From Aquihabitans sp. G128 (lineage in GTDB: Bacteria > Actinomycetota > Acidimicrobiia > Acidimicrobiales > Iamiaceae), in the NCBI RefSeq assembly GCF_019048865.1, contig NZ_CP077604.1, positions 806,001 through 870,000 of the forward strand: a stretch of DNA of 64,000 nucleotides, given 5' to 3'. Below, piece by piece: positions 54,827 to 63,787 of the stretch (positions are counted from its first letter, which is position 1; each line of letters opens with the position of its first letter). The notes under the pieces are model-generated. The model saw only the letters and a list, made by a program, of their open reading frames with translations, had not been told where the DNA came from and ran no database searches. The position numbers and the translations under genes were made by a program.

Positions 54827-54832
54827 AGGCTA
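54827..54832 (-). promoter_or_regulatory. -10 box, leaderless start of the SRAP gene
   Basis: TAGCCT on the minus strand 7 nt before ATG 54819. Confidence 0.6.
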
Positions 54833-54840
54833 CCGGTGGA

Positions 54841-55602
54841 TCAGGAGGCGGCGGGGCGCAGGCCGGGCCGGTTGACGACCACCACGATGGCGGCGGCGGC
54901 CAGGACGGCCGCACCGGCCAGCGGGTGCAGGGCGAGGCCGGCGAGGACGGCGGCGGCCAGCACCTGCACGCCGGCGGCAGCCGCCCGGGCGGCGGGGGCG
55001 GCGGCGTCGAGCCGCTCGTGCACCCGGCCGAGGGCGGCGGGCGAGGTGGCCGAGCGGCCGAGGAAGACCGCCGAGCCCCGGACCAGCCCGAAGGTGGCGC
55101 CGATGGTGAGGGCCAGCGCCGGTGAAGCCGACACGACGGCGAGGGCGATGGTGAGGAACACCCCGGCGGTCATGATGTAGGTGGCCACGCCGAAGCCGAT
55201 CTGCCACCCGAAGCCGGCGCCGTAGGCCCAGGACCGGTATTGGCGCAGCCAGGCGTCGTTGACCTGGCGCTTGAAGATCGGCAGCTCGATGCCGAGCACG
55301 CCGAGGTCGATCGCGGCGGTGGCGACGGCCACGGCGGCGCCGATGCCGAGGAGTGCGGTGGTGGACGGGCCCAGGGCGGCGAGGCCCGCAGCGCCGGCGG
55401 CCGCCAGGAGCCCCAGCGAGAGGCCGCCGAGGAGCCCTCCGAGGACGAACCACGCCGCGGTGGTCCGGAAGCGGTTGCCCCGCCCGGCCTCGGTCATCGG
55501 CGTGATGGACGACAACATCGACAGGCCACACGGCGACCAGACGCCGCGGAACGCCGAGACGGCGGCCACGGGGAGGGCGAGCAGCAGGAAGGTGGCGCTC
55601 AT
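54841..55602 (-). CDS. Polytopic membrane protein, unrecognised
   Basis: A 253-residue protein with five to seven hydrophobic segments. The N terminus reads FRGVWSPCGLSMLSSITPMT, a Pro-Cys motif in the first membrane region recalling the CcdA/DsbD-type fold, but the second cysteine that would pair in CcdA is not seen. Gly-rich helices follow (VLGGLLGGLSLGLLAAAGAA). A thiol-transport role would be speculation. TACCGT lies 8 nt before ATG 55602. Confidence 0.6.
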   Translation of the reverse strand: MSATFLLLALPVAAVSAFRGVWSPCGLSMLSSITPMTEAGRGNRFRTTAAWFVLGGLLGGLSLGLLAAAGAAGLAALGPSTTALLGIGAAVAVATAAIDLGVLGIELPIFKRQVNDAWLRQYRSWAYGAGFGWQIGFGVATYIMTAGVFLTIALAVVSASPALALTIGATFGLVRGSAVFLGRSATSPAALGRVHERLDAAAPAARAAAAGVQVLAAAVLAGLALHPLAGAAVLAAAAIVVVVNRPGLRPAAS

Positions 55603-55610
55603 GGCGCTCC

Positions 55611-55616
55611 ACGGTA
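55611..55616 (-). promoter_or_regulatory. -10 box of the 55602 membrane protein gene
   Basis: TACCGT on the minus strand 8 nt before ATG 55602. Confidence 0.45.
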
Positions 55617-55693
55617 GTGGGCCGGCCGCCGCCCCCGAGGTTGGGGCGGGTCACGCCTTTCGCCCGCGTCACCCGACCAGGTAGGAAGGACCG

Positions 55694-57250
55694 GTGGGCC
55701 TGGACCAGCACCTCGACCGCGGCGCGGCCGCCAAGGGCCACGTGGTGGTGCTCAGCGACGTGCACCTGGGGACCGACGGGCCCACGGTCTGGTACCAGCG
55801 CGACGTGCACGAGGCGTACCTCGTGCACCTGCTCGACTGGGTGCTGGCCGAGGCCGAGCAGGTCCGCGAGCTGGTCCTGCTGGGCGACGTCGTCGACCTC
55901 TGGACCTATCCCGGCCATGAGCGGCCGCCGACCTTCGCCGACATCGTGGCCACCCACCCGGCGGTGCTGGGGCCGGACGGCAAGCTGGGCGAGGTGCTCG
56001 ACGCGCTCGACGGCGCCGTCACCTACGTGCCCGGCAACCACGACATGGGCGTCACCGCCGAGGAGGTGGCCACCATCGCCAGCCCCGGCGGCCACCACGT
56101 GCGCCTCGTGACCGATGCGCCCTACCTGCCCCTCGGCGAGGGCAGCGGGCTGGCCCTCACCCACGGCCACGACTTCACCCTGTTCAACGCCCCGCACCTG
56201 CGCAACCCGTGGGCCCCGCTGCCGGTGGGCTACTTCGTGACCCGGGCCGTCTCCACGGGGTGGGCCCGCCGGTTGGCGCCGGGCCAGACCGTGGCCGACC
56301 TCGCCGGCCAGGGCGCCCCGAACGGCATCGACCTGGGCTCGCTCGGGGCCATCGCCTCGGGCCTCGGCGCCTGGTCGATCACCGCCAGCCTGCTCGACTT
56401 CGTCTGCGCCGCCACGGGCGTCACCGGGGCCGACACCTACCTCCTCCCCGACGGCCGCGTGGTGACGCTCGACGAGGTGCGCGCCGCCTATGCCAACTGC
56501 TGGACCGAGTGGGTGGTCGACCACGGCGGGGGCCTGGTGGGCACCGCCAGCGCCGTGCGCTCGGCGCTGGCCGACCTCGACGGCAGCTACCTCGGGTGGT
56601 TCGCCCAGCAGCTGGCGTTCACCGAGCAGGTGGAGCTGGTGGTGATGGGTCACACCCACGTGCCGATCGCCGGCATCGACACGTCGCCCATCCGCTACCT
56701 CAACACCGGCTTCGACTGCCCGTCGGGCCCCGATCGCGACTCGCCATCCAACCCGCAGCGCACCACCTTCGCCGTGGTCGACGTCGAGGCGCTCGACGGC
56801 GAGATCTGGGAGGTCGTCCACGACGACGACGGCGACCTGGTGTGCCGGGCGGCCACGGCGGGGCGGGCCCGGATCGGCCAGAGCACCGGCATGGACTTCT
56901 CCACCTACGTCGAGCTCGACAACACCCTCGGCGCCGAGGACCTCGACCTGGTGGCGAGCACGGCGGAGTACGGCTTCTTCGCCGCTCCCCCGCCCGAGCG
57001 CGTCGGCGCCGGCGAGGTCGGTCGCTTCTGGATCCAGGACTCGTTCGGGCCATCGGGCTCCACCGGCACGGCCACCTACGTCGGGCGCGACGGCGGGGAC
57101 GAGCTGGTGCTGCGCTTCGGGTGCCCGACCCTGGGCGCCAACCTGGCCAGCGGCGCGGCGGGGATCGCCACCCGCACCGGCGCCGGGCCGTGGATCGAGG
57201 GCGAGGTCGTGCGGCGCGGCCACCCCCTCTTCGTGCGCTTCACGGTCTGA
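55694..57250 (+). CDS. Metallophosphoesterase with a C-terminal aegerolysin-like beta domain
   Basis: A 518-residue protein. Residues about 15-330: calcineurin-type phosphoesterase with all metal motifs, LSDVHLG, LGDVVD, PGNHDMG, THGHDF and GHTHVPI. Residues about 400-518: a separate beta-rich domain (TYVELDNTLGAEDLDL, PPERVGAGEVGRFWIQDSFG, TATYVGRDGGDELVLRF, CPTLGANLASG) laid out like aegerolysin/crystal-toxin sandwiches. The start is GTG 55694 with AGGAAGGA upstream. The substrate and the role of the second domain are unknown. Confidence 0.8.
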   Translation: MGLDQHLDRGAAAKGHVVVLSDVHLGTDGPTVWYQRDVHEAYLVHLLDWVLAEAEQVRELVLLGDVVDLWTYPGHERPPTFADIVATHPAVLGPDGKLGEVLDALDGAVTYVPGNHDMGVTAEEVATIASPGGHHVRLVTDAPYLPLGEGSGLALTHGHDFTLFNAPHLRNPWAPLPVGYFVTRAVSTGWARRLAPGQTVADLAGQGAPNGIDLGSLGAIASGLGAWSITASLLDFVCAATGVTGADTYLLPDGRVVTLDEVRAAYANCWTEWVVDHGGGLVGTASAVRSALADLDGSYLGWFAQQLAFTEQVELVVMGHTHVPIAGIDTSPIRYLNTGFDCPSGPDRDSPSNPQRTTFAVVDVEALDGEIWEVVHDDDGDLVCRAATAGRARIGQSTGMDFSTYVELDNTLGAEDLDLVASTAEYGFFAAPPPERVGAGEVGRFWIQDSFGPSGSTGTATYVGRDGGDELVLRFGCPTLGANLASGAAGIATRTGAGPWIEGEVVRRGHPLFVRFTV

Positions 57251-57365
57251 GCGCCGCCGGCCGAGCGGGCCCGCCTCGGCCCGGGCCCCGGGCAGGCTTG
57301 GTCGCGTTGTGCGAACATCCGACGCACCCGGGGCGGGCGTGCCGCGCCGGGAGCCAGGGGGCACC

Positions 57366-58547
57366 ATGACCATCGTCGAGCTGGACCGCACCGGGCCCGA
57401 ACGGGTGGCCTCGCTGGCCGAGGTGGTCATGGCCGAGGCGCCAGCGGCCGAAGCCGCCCGCACCACGACCGCGCCGGTGGTGGCTGCCCTCTGGGACAGC
57501 GGGCTGATGAACCTGTTCAACCCGGTGGCCGCGGGCGGGCGGGAGCCGTCGTTCCGCGAGATGGTGGCCACCTGGATCGACATGGCCTACCTCGACGGCT
57601 CCTTCGGCTGGATCGGCATCGCCAACCTCCCCTCCGCAGCGGCCACCGCGGCCTACCTGCCGGACGCCGGCTTCGCCGAGGTGTTCACCGCCCACGGCAA
57701 CCAGGTCACCCTGGGCGGCCAGTTCTTCCCCAACGGCACCGCCGAGGTGGTCGACGGGGGCTACCGGCTCACCGGGGCGTGGAACTTCGGGTCGGGCACC
57801 GGGCACGCGGCGTACGTGGCCGCCGGCTTCATGCCCCTGGTCGACGGCGACCTGGTCTGGGCCTCCGAGGGCGTGCCGGAGCTGCGGGTGGCCATCCTCC
57901 CCCGGGCCGACGTCACCTTCACCGACGGGTGGCACGTGCAGGGGCTGAAGGGCACCGGGTCCTACGACTACGAGGTCCACGACGTGCTGGTGCCGGCGCA
58001 CCGGACGTTCGCCCTGTTCACCCGGGAGCCGCTGCGCGGGGCCTCGGCGGCGTTCCACATGGGCCTGATGCCGATCACCGCGGCCGGCCACGCCGCCTGG
58101 GCCCTCGGCGTGGCAAAGAGCATGCTCGACGACGTCGAGGAGCTCGCCGCGAGCAAGGTGCGCATGGGCGACCCGGCCCCGCTGGCCAACAAGGCCAGCT
58201 TCCAGCGGGGGCTGGCCCACCACCTGTCCATGTGGCGGGCCGCCCGGCTCCTCGTCGACCAGACGTTCGGAGACATCGAGGACGCCGTCGCCGGTGGGGC
58301 CCCGCTCACGCCGCTCCAGCGCGCCGACCTGCGGGTCGCCGCCGTCTACGCCACCGACTGCTCGCGCGCCATCGCCGAGTGGGCCCACCTGGCGGCGGGC
58401 ACCACCGCCATCCGCGAGGGCAGCCGGATCGAGCGGGCCTTCCGCGACCTCTACACCGGCACGCAGCACGCGTTCATCGGCGAGAAGGTCGCCACCGACG
58501 CCGCCCAGGTGTGGCTCGGGCTCGAGCCCGATCCCATCGGGCTCTGA
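57366..58547 (+). CDS. Acyl-CoA dehydrogenase-family flavoprotein
   Basis: A 393-residue protein of the ACAD type with an N-terminal helical domain (MNLFNPVAAGGREPSFREMV), central beta domain (FPNGTAEVVDGGYRLTGAWN, GSGTGHAAYVAAGFM, LKGTGSYDYEV) and the C-terminal helices of class-2 acyl-CoA dehydrogenases, close to flavin monooxygenases such as HsaA/DszC. The catalytic Glu of true dehydrogenases is not obvious. ATG 57366 sits after GGGGGCACC. Confidence 0.8.
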   Translation: MTIVELDRTGPERVASLAEVVMAEAPAAEAARTTTAPVVAALWDSGLMNLFNPVAAGGREPSFREMVATWIDMAYLDGSFGWIGIANLPSAAATAAYLPDAGFAEVFTAHGNQVTLGGQFFPNGTAEVVDGGYRLTGAWNFGSGTGHAAYVAAGFMPLVDGDLVWASEGVPELRVAILPRADVTFTDGWHVQGLKGTGSYDYEVHDVLVPAHRTFALFTREPLRGASAAFHMGLMPITAAGHAAWALGVAKSMLDDVEELAASKVRMGDPAPLANKASFQRGLAHHLSMWRAARLLVDQTFGDIEDAVAGGAPLTPLQRADLRVAAVYATDCSRAIAEWAHLAAGTTAIREGSRIERAFRDLYTGTQHAFIGEKVATDAAQVWLGLEPDPIGL

Positions 58548-58556
58548 CCTCGTCGG

Positions 58557-59930
58557 TCAGCGGGGCGGCGGGGCGGCGCCGCCCTCGACCTCGGCGAGGT
58601 GCCAGGTCCCCTTCGTCGACGCCTTGCCCTCGACCAGCGCAGCGTCGGCGCGCCCGACGAGGTGGTCGGTGCTCGTGGGTCGGGTGGCCGCGCTGAGGGC
58701 GATGCCGATGGTGGCCCCGATGCGATGCTCCTGGTCGCCGACCGGGATGGGAGCCTCGAGCGCGGCCAGGAGCCGTTCGGCCGTAGCCGTGAGCATGCTG
58801 GTGTCGGAGCCGGGCTGGCAGATGCCGAACTCGTCGCCGCCGAGGCGGGCCACCGTCGCGGTGGGCCCGACGCCGGCGTCGAGGCGGACCGCCACTTCCT
58901 GGAGGACGCGGTCGCCGTGGCCGTGGCCGAAGGCGTCGTTGACCTCCTTGAAGCGGTCGAGGTCGACGTAGAGCACGCCCACCGGTGCGTGGCGGGCGGC
59001 GAGGTGCTCGGCCAGGACGTCGTAGAAGCGGGCCCGGTTGGCCAGCCCTGTCAGGTGGTCGTGGCGGGCCGCGTGCAGGAGCTGGTGGCGGTGCTCGTCG
59101 CGATCCAGCGCCAGCTTCCCCAGGCGGACGAGCTGATCGGCCAGCGTGGTGGCGTTGGGCTCGGGCCAGCCCGGCTCCCGGCGCCAGATCACCAGGACCG
59201 CGCCCACGCCGTCGTCGTCGACGTGGCCGATGGGGTGCGCCCAACACGCCTCGAACCCCGCCTTGCGCGCCGCAGCACGGGCGGCCGGCGCGAGGGAGCT
59301 GACGTCCGGCAGGACGACGGCGCGGCCGGTGGTGGCGGCCACCGCCCACGGCGTGGCGGACGGGTCGTGGCAGCGGGCGCCGATCGGCGCCGCGGCCTCT
59401 GGGCTGGAGGCGATGGCCCGGCCGTCGCCGAACACCACGGCCGACTCGGCCCGAAGCGTCGCGCCGCGAGCCACCTGGTGGAGGTGGCCGAAGGAGACCT
59501 CGGGGTCGTCGCCGGCCGCCAGCGAGCCCAGGACCCGGTCGAGGGCGGCCCGTTCGTCGTACGGCCCGAGGTGGACCACCAGGGCAGCGATCGACGGCTC
59601 GTCGAACTGGTTGTTGGCGATGGCCTCGAGGATGATGGTGGACCCGTCGACGGCACGGAACCCGAGCACGGTGGGCAGCTGCACGCCGGCGTGGTCGAGG
59701 GCGTAGCCGATGGACTCCAGCGCCTGCGGGTTGGCGCTCGCGCCGAGGTGGTCGAGCATGTTGGTGCCGATCAGCTCCTCGGGGCGGTGGCCGCTGAAGC
59801 TGGTGACGTGCTCGTTGACCCACCGGACGGTGCCGTCCCGTTCGATGAGCACGATGACCCCGGGCACGGCGCCGAGCACCGCTGCGGCGTCCAGCGGCCG
59901 CGCTGCTGGTGCGTGCTCCTCCCCCGTCAC
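58557..59930 (-). CDS. Diguanylate cyclase with PAS and GAF-like sensors
   Basis: A 457-residue signalling protein. PAS domain at residues about 20-120 (VIVLIERDGTVRWVNEHVTS, then FSGHRPEELIGTNMLDHLG), a GAF-like region (VVFGDGRAIASSPEAAAPIG) and a GGDEF domain with DHLTGLANRARFYD, YVDLDRFKEVNDAFGHGHGD and the active-site loop RLGGDEFG. No EAL domain. It makes cyclic di-GMP in response to an intracellular signal. GTG 59930; no -10 box at leaderless distance. An inhibitory I-site RxxD is not seen. Confidence 0.87.
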   Translation of the reverse strand: MTGEEHAPAARPLDAAAVLGAVPGVIVLIERDGTVRWVNEHVTSFSGHRPEELIGTNMLDHLGASANPQALESIGYALDHAGVQLPTVLGFRAVDGSTIILEAIANNQFDEPSIAALVVHLGPYDERAALDRVLGSLAAGDDPEVSFGHLHQVARGATLRAESAVVFGDGRAIASSPEAAAPIGARCHDPSATPWAVAATTGRAVVLPDVSSLAPAARAAARKAGFEACWAHPIGHVDDDGVGAVLVIWRREPGWPEPNATTLADQLVRLGKLALDRDEHRHQLLHAARHDHLTGLANRARFYDVLAEHLAARHAPVGVLYVDLDRFKEVNDAFGHGHGDRVLQEVAVRLDAGVGPTATVARLGGDEFGICQPGSDTSMLTATAERLLAALEAPIPVGDQEHRIGATIGIALSAATRPTSTDHLVGRADAALVEGKASTKGTWHLAEVEGGAAPPPR

Positions 59931-60015
59931 CCCCCTCCATCGGCAGCAAGGCGCGGATCGGGAGGGCGGGCGCGACGAGGGCCGGCCCTTGCGGACCGGC
60001 CCTTCGCAGTTCCCA

Positions 60016-60093
60016 TGGTCGGGCTGAGAGGATTTGAACCTCCGACCCCCTGACCCCCAGTCAGGTGCGCTAACCAAGCTGCGCTACAGCCCG
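60016..60093 (-). tRNA. tRNA-Pro (GGG anticodon)
   Basis: On the minus strand CGGGCTG...CAGCCCG pairs as a 7-bp acceptor stem, followed by A and an encoded CCA. The anticodon stem CCTGA/TCAGG encloses the loop CTGGGGG with anticodon GGG. The T-arm reads GGAGGTTCAAATCCTC. Confidence 0.94.
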
Positions 60094-60154
60094 TGGGGAG
60101 GATCACCCTAGTACGGGCCCCCGGCGTCCTCCGAACCGGTGCGACGCCTGGCGT

Positions 60155-60382
60155 TCACCCCGGCCAGTGCCCCGTGACCGCCCAGATCACCACCTGGACG
60201 AGCCGCCAGCCGAGGTACAGGACCAGGGCCACGACGAGCACCCAGAAGTGCCACGGGACCTTCGAGTCCTCGGCATCGGGGTCCGGCGGATCGGCGATGA
60301 ACTGCCCGCAGGTGACGCAGGTGCCGTCGGGGGCGACGTTGCTCGGGTTGTAGAAGCGGCTGCACGTCTCGCACCAGGGCAC
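60155..60382 (-). CDS. Small zinc-ribbon, single-TM membrane protein
   Basis: A 75-residue protein: CETC and CVTC (residues 4-7, 22-25) bind a zinc, followed by an acidic linker and one membrane segment (WHFWVLVVALVLYLGWRLV). It resembles short DUF983-like anchored zinc ribbons; function unknown. Start GTG 60382. Confidence 0.7.
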   Translation of the reverse strand: MPWCETCSRFYNPSNVAPDGTCVTCGQFIADPPDPDAEDSKVPWHFWVLVVALVLYLGWRLVQVVIWAVTGHWPG

Positions 60383-60442
60383 GTCACACCCTTCCGCCTG
60401 GCGCCTGCGTGGAGCAAGCCACGGGGCCGGGGCGGGGCGTGC

Positions 60443-61360
60443 TCAGGGGCGAGGCGCGGCGAGCCGGGTCCGGGGCCCGTGGTTGGCGACGCCGCTGGCC
60501 AGCGGCCGCCCCACCAGCTCGCCCACCAGGGCGGCGGCGGCGATGAGCCGTTCCAGGTCGATGCCGGTGGCCACCTCGAGGTCGTCGAGCACCGCCACCA
60601 GCGACTCGGTGGCCAGGTTGCCCCCGGCGCCGTGGGCGAACGGCGAACCGCCGAGCCCGCCGACCGAGGTGTCGAAGCGGGCGATGCCCCGCTCGAGCGC
60701 GGCGTAGGCGTTGACCAGCGCCGCGCCCCGCGTGTCGTGCAGGTGCAGGCCCACCCGGTCGACCTCGCCGGCCAGGGCGTCGACGAGGTCGTCGATGCGG
60801 CGGGGGGTGGCCATGCCGGTGGTGTCGGCGTAGGTGGTGGTGGCGACCCCGGCGGCCTCGAGGCGGCGGGCGAGCGCCACGACCCCGGCCGGGGCCAGCT
60901 CCCCCTCGTAGGGCGAGCCGAACGCGCACGAGATGACGGCGTCGACCGGGACGTCGGCGTGGTCGGCCAGGGCCACGATGGCGGCGATGGCCGCCTCGGA
61001 CTCGGCGGTCGACATCTTCACGTTGCGCTGGTTGTAGGTCTCCGACGCCGAGATGGTGACGGTGAGCTCGTCGACCCCTGCGGCGAGGGCCAGCTCGGCG
61101 CCCTTGGCGTTGGGCACCAGCGCGGCGTAGGTGGTGCCGGCACGACGGGCGATCCCGGCGACGACCTCGGCGGCACCGGCCATGGCGGGCACCGCCTTCG
61201 GCGACACGAAGGCCGCCACCTCGATGTGGGCGACACCGGCGTCCTGGAGCGCGTGGACGAGGCGGATGCGCTCGTCCACGGCCACCGGAGCCTCGGGCTG
61301 GAGGCCGTCGCGGGGGCCGACGTCGCGGATGGTGACCCGCTCGGGGTAGGCCCGGACCAT
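60443..61360 (-). CDS. HMG-CoA lyase-like DRE-TIM enzyme, catalytic Cys replaced by Ser
   Basis: A 305-residue DRE-TIM metallolyase. VTIRDVGPRDGLQPEAPVAV at the N terminus, VGLHLHDTRGAA with metal histidines, and GGLGGSPFAHGAGGNLATES near residue 235-254. In HMG-CoA lyase the loop reads GGCPxA with the catalytic cysteine; here it is GGSPFA. Lyase activity through that cysteine is therefore in doubt. ATG 61360 overlaps the carboxyltransferase stop (ATGA), so the pair is one operon, fitting leucine or branched-chain breakdown. Confidence 0.8.
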   Translation of the reverse strand: MVRAYPERVTIRDVGPRDGLQPEAPVAVDERIRLVHALQDAGVAHIEVAAFVSPKAVPAMAGAAEVVAGIARRAGTTYAALVPNAKGAELALAAGVDELTVTISASETYNQRNVKMSTAESEAAIAAIVALADHADVPVDAVISCAFGSPYEGELAPAGVVALARRLEAAGVATTTYADTTGMATPRRIDDLVDALAGEVDRVGLHLHDTRGAALVNAYAALERGIARFDTSVGGLGGSPFAHGAGGNLATESLVAVLDDLEVATGIDLERLIAAAALVGELVGRPLASGVANHGPRTRLAAPRP

Positions 61361-62937
61361 CAGACGGGGGGCACGCCGTGGCGGCGGTCGGAGAAGTGGC
61401 GGTCCTTGCCCTCGGCGAGGGCGAAGCGGCGGATGATGTCGTCGCGCAGGTCCTGGGGCTCGACGATGGCGTCGATGACCAGCTCCGAGGCCAGGCGCAG
61501 GATGTCGACGTCCTCCTCGTAGATGCGACGCTGCTCGGCCACGAACGCGTCCCGCTCCTCGGGGTCCTCGATGGCGGCGATCTTGTTGGCGAACACCGCG
61601 TTGACCGCGGCCTCGGGGCCCATGACCGCGATCTTGGCGGTGGGCAGGGCGATGGTGGCCTCCGGCTCGAAGGCCGGGCCGGCCATGGCGTAGAGCCCGG
61701 CGCCGTAGGCCTTGCGCAGCACCACGCACAGCTTGGGCACGGTGGCCTCCGAGATGGCGGTGACCATCTTGGCGCCGTGGCGGATGATGCCCTCGCGCTC
61801 GACGACCGTGCCGATCATGAAGCCCGGCACGTCGGCCAGGAACACCAGCGGGATGTTGAACGCGTCGCAGCACCACACGAACCGGGCGGCCTTGTCGGCG
61901 GAGTCGGTGAACAGCGCCCCGCCCTTGGCCTGCGGGTTGTTGGCCACGAAGCCGGTGGGCTTGCCGTCGACGAGGCCCAGGCCGCACACCAGCTCGGGCG
62001 CGAACAGCGGCTTGATCTCGAAGAAGCTCTCGGCGTCGACGATGCCGTCGATGATGGTGTGGACGTCGTAGGCCAGCTTGTCGTCGTCCGGGACGCTGGC
62101 GGCGTGCAGCGGGGCCGAGGGGCCCATGCTCTCGTAGCGCGGCGGCTGCTCGCGCCAGGTGGTCGGGAAGTAGGTGAACCAGGCCCGGGCCTGGTCGATG
62201 GCGTCCGGGTCGTCGAACGCCAGGTTGTCGCCGCAGCCGGAGACGGTGGCGTGCATGCGGGCCCCGCCCATCTCCTCCAGCGTGGTCTTCTCGCCGATCA
62301 CCATCTCGGCCATGCGGGGCGAGCCCAGGTACATCGAGGCGTTGCCCTCGACCATGATCACGATGTCGCAGAAGCTGGGGATGTAGGCGCCGCCGGCCGC
62401 CGACGGGCCGAAGAGGCAGCAGATCTGGGGCACCCGGCCCGACAGCTTCACCTGGTTGTAGAAGATGCGCCCGGCGCCGCGCCGGCCCGGGAACAGCTGC
62501 ACCTGGTCGGTGATGCGGGCGCCGGCCGAGTCGACCAGCCAGAAGATGGGCAGCTCGTGCTTGAGCGCGTGCTCGGTGAGGCGAACGATCTTCTCGACCG
62601 TCCGGGCGCCCCAGGACCCGGCCTTCACCGTGGGGTCGTTGGCCATCACGCACACCGGGCGGCCGTCGACCCGACCCACGCCGGTGACCACGCCGTCGGC
62701 CGGCAGGTCGGTGGCCGAGGCGTTGGCCAGCAGCGCCTCCTCGACGAACGACCCGGGGTCGAGCAGGAGGTCCAGGCGGTCCCGGACGAAGAGCTTGCCC
62801 TGCTTCTCGAGCTTGTCGCCGACCTTGGCGACGTTGCCGGCGAGCGCCCGCTGGGCGGCGGCAGCGAGGCGCTCGGCCACGGTGGGATCGACGTCGGGCT
62901 CGGTGATCGGCGAGCTGGTGGGAGGGGCATCGGTCAC
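61360..62937 (-). CDS. Acyl-CoA carboxylase carboxyltransferase subunit
   Basis: A 525-residue biotin-dependent carboxyltransferase (PccB/MccB type): DGVVTGVGRVDGRPVCVMAN, SGRVPQICCLFGPSAAGGAY, and later PLVFLADVPGFMIGTVVERE with AAVNAVFANKI. The downstream HMG-CoA lyase-like gene suggests methylcrotonyl-CoA carboxylase, but propionyl-CoA is possible. No biotin-carrier gene is in the window. GTG 62937, TAGGGT box at 7 nt. Confidence 0.86.
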   Translation of the reverse strand: MTDAPPTSSPITEPDVDPTVAERLAAAAQRALAGNVAKVGDKLEKQGKLFVRDRLDLLLDPGSFVEEALLANASATDLPADGVVTGVGRVDGRPVCVMANDPTVKAGSWGARTVEKIVRLTEHALKHELPIFWLVDSAGARITDQVQLFPGRRGAGRIFYNQVKLSGRVPQICCLFGPSAAGGAYIPSFCDIVIMVEGNASMYLGSPRMAEMVIGEKTTLEEMGGARMHATVSGCGDNLAFDDPDAIDQARAWFTYFPTTWREQPPRYESMGPSAPLHAASVPDDDKLAYDVHTIIDGIVDAESFFEIKPLFAPELVCGLGLVDGKPTGFVANNPQAKGGALFTDSADKAARFVWCCDAFNIPLVFLADVPGFMIGTVVEREGIIRHGAKMVTAISEATVPKLCVVLRKAYGAGLYAMAGPAFEPEATIALPTAKIAVMGPEAAVNAVFANKIAAIEDPEERDAFVAEQRRIYEEDVDILRLASELVIDAIVEPQDLRDDIIRRFALAEGKDRHFSDRRHGVPPV

Positions 62938-62944
62938 GGCGGCC

Positions 62945-62950
62945 ACCCTA
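62945..62950 (-). promoter_or_regulatory. -10 box of the carboxyltransferase operon
   Basis: TAGGGT on the minus strand 7 nt before GTG 62937. Confidence 0.6.
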
Positions 62951-63058
62951 CCGACCGCCCCGTCGCCGCCCCGGACCCACCCGTTCCGGTGGCGCGTCCC
63001 CTGTCGCCGGGGGCGAACCGGCACCCCGGGCGCCGACGGCCTCGGCCAGGATGGGGCC

Positions 63059-63691
63059 ATGTACGAGGTGGAGGCGTTCGCCGTCGGGGAGCCGGGGCCG
63101 TTGCTCGCCGGCCTGCTGGGCCAGGTCGCAGCCACCCTGGTGACCACCGGGCCGAGCGGCCTCACGTCGACGGTGCTGCCGCTGCTCTACGACGCCGAGG
63201 CAGGTCCACTCGGCACCCTGCTCGGCCACGTGGCTCGGGGGAACCCGATCGTGCGCGAGCACCACGACGGCCCGGCGCTGGTGGTGGCAACGGGCGCCGC
63301 CGGCTACGTGAGCCCGTCGTGGTACCCGGCCAAGGCCGAGCACGGCAAGGTCGTGCCCACCTGGGACTACGTCACCGTCGATGCCGGCGGGCCGCTGGTG
63401 CTGCACGACGACGCCGCCTGGCTGCTCGACGTGGTCACCCGCCTCACCGACCGCCACGAGGCCGGCCGGCCGGCGCCGTGGGCGGTGACCGACGCGCCCG
63501 AGGCCTACGTGGCCGCCATGCTGCGCGGCATCGTCGGCATCGAGCTGCGGCTGGACCGCCTCGTGGGCAAGGCCAAGCTCAGCCAGAACCGCAGCGACGC
63601 CGATCGGGCCGGGGTGCTCGCCGGCCTCCGCGCCGAGGGCGATCCTGTGGCCCACCTCCTGGCGACCGCCGTCGCCCGCCCGCCGGCCTGA
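63059..63691 (+). CDS. PaiB-like FMN-binding negative regulator
   Basis: A 210-residue PaiB-family protein: LLGHVARGNPIVREHHDGPA and GYVSPSWYPAKAEHGKVVPT followed by WDYVTV are the family's conserved parts, with a helical tail including RLDRLVGKAKLSQNR. PaiB binds flavin and lowers expression of stress genes in Bacillus; role here unknown. ATG 63059; CAGGAT lies 6 nt upstream as a weak -10. Confidence 0.83.
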   Translation: MYEVEAFAVGEPGPLLAGLLGQVAATLVTTGPSGLTSTVLPLLYDAEAGPLGTLLGHVARGNPIVREHHDGPALVVATGAAGYVSPSWYPAKAEHGKVVPTWDYVTVDAGGPLVLHDDAAWLLDVVTRLTDRHEAGRPAPWAVTDAPEAYVAAMLRGIVGIELRLDRLVGKAKLSQNRSDADRAGVLAGLRAEGDPVAHLLATAVARPPA

Positions 63692-63787
63692 CCCTTCGCC
63701 CTATGCGGCGCCGGTGGCCCGCCGGCGACGGACGTGCGCCCCGAGACCCGGGTGAGCCCGACGGCGGGCAGCGCTCGGGTCGTGGGG

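Noticed and set aside
60437-60500. Attachment site in or next to tRNA-Pro.
   Set aside because: No repeated tRNA 3' end was found in the window and the flanking genes look core.
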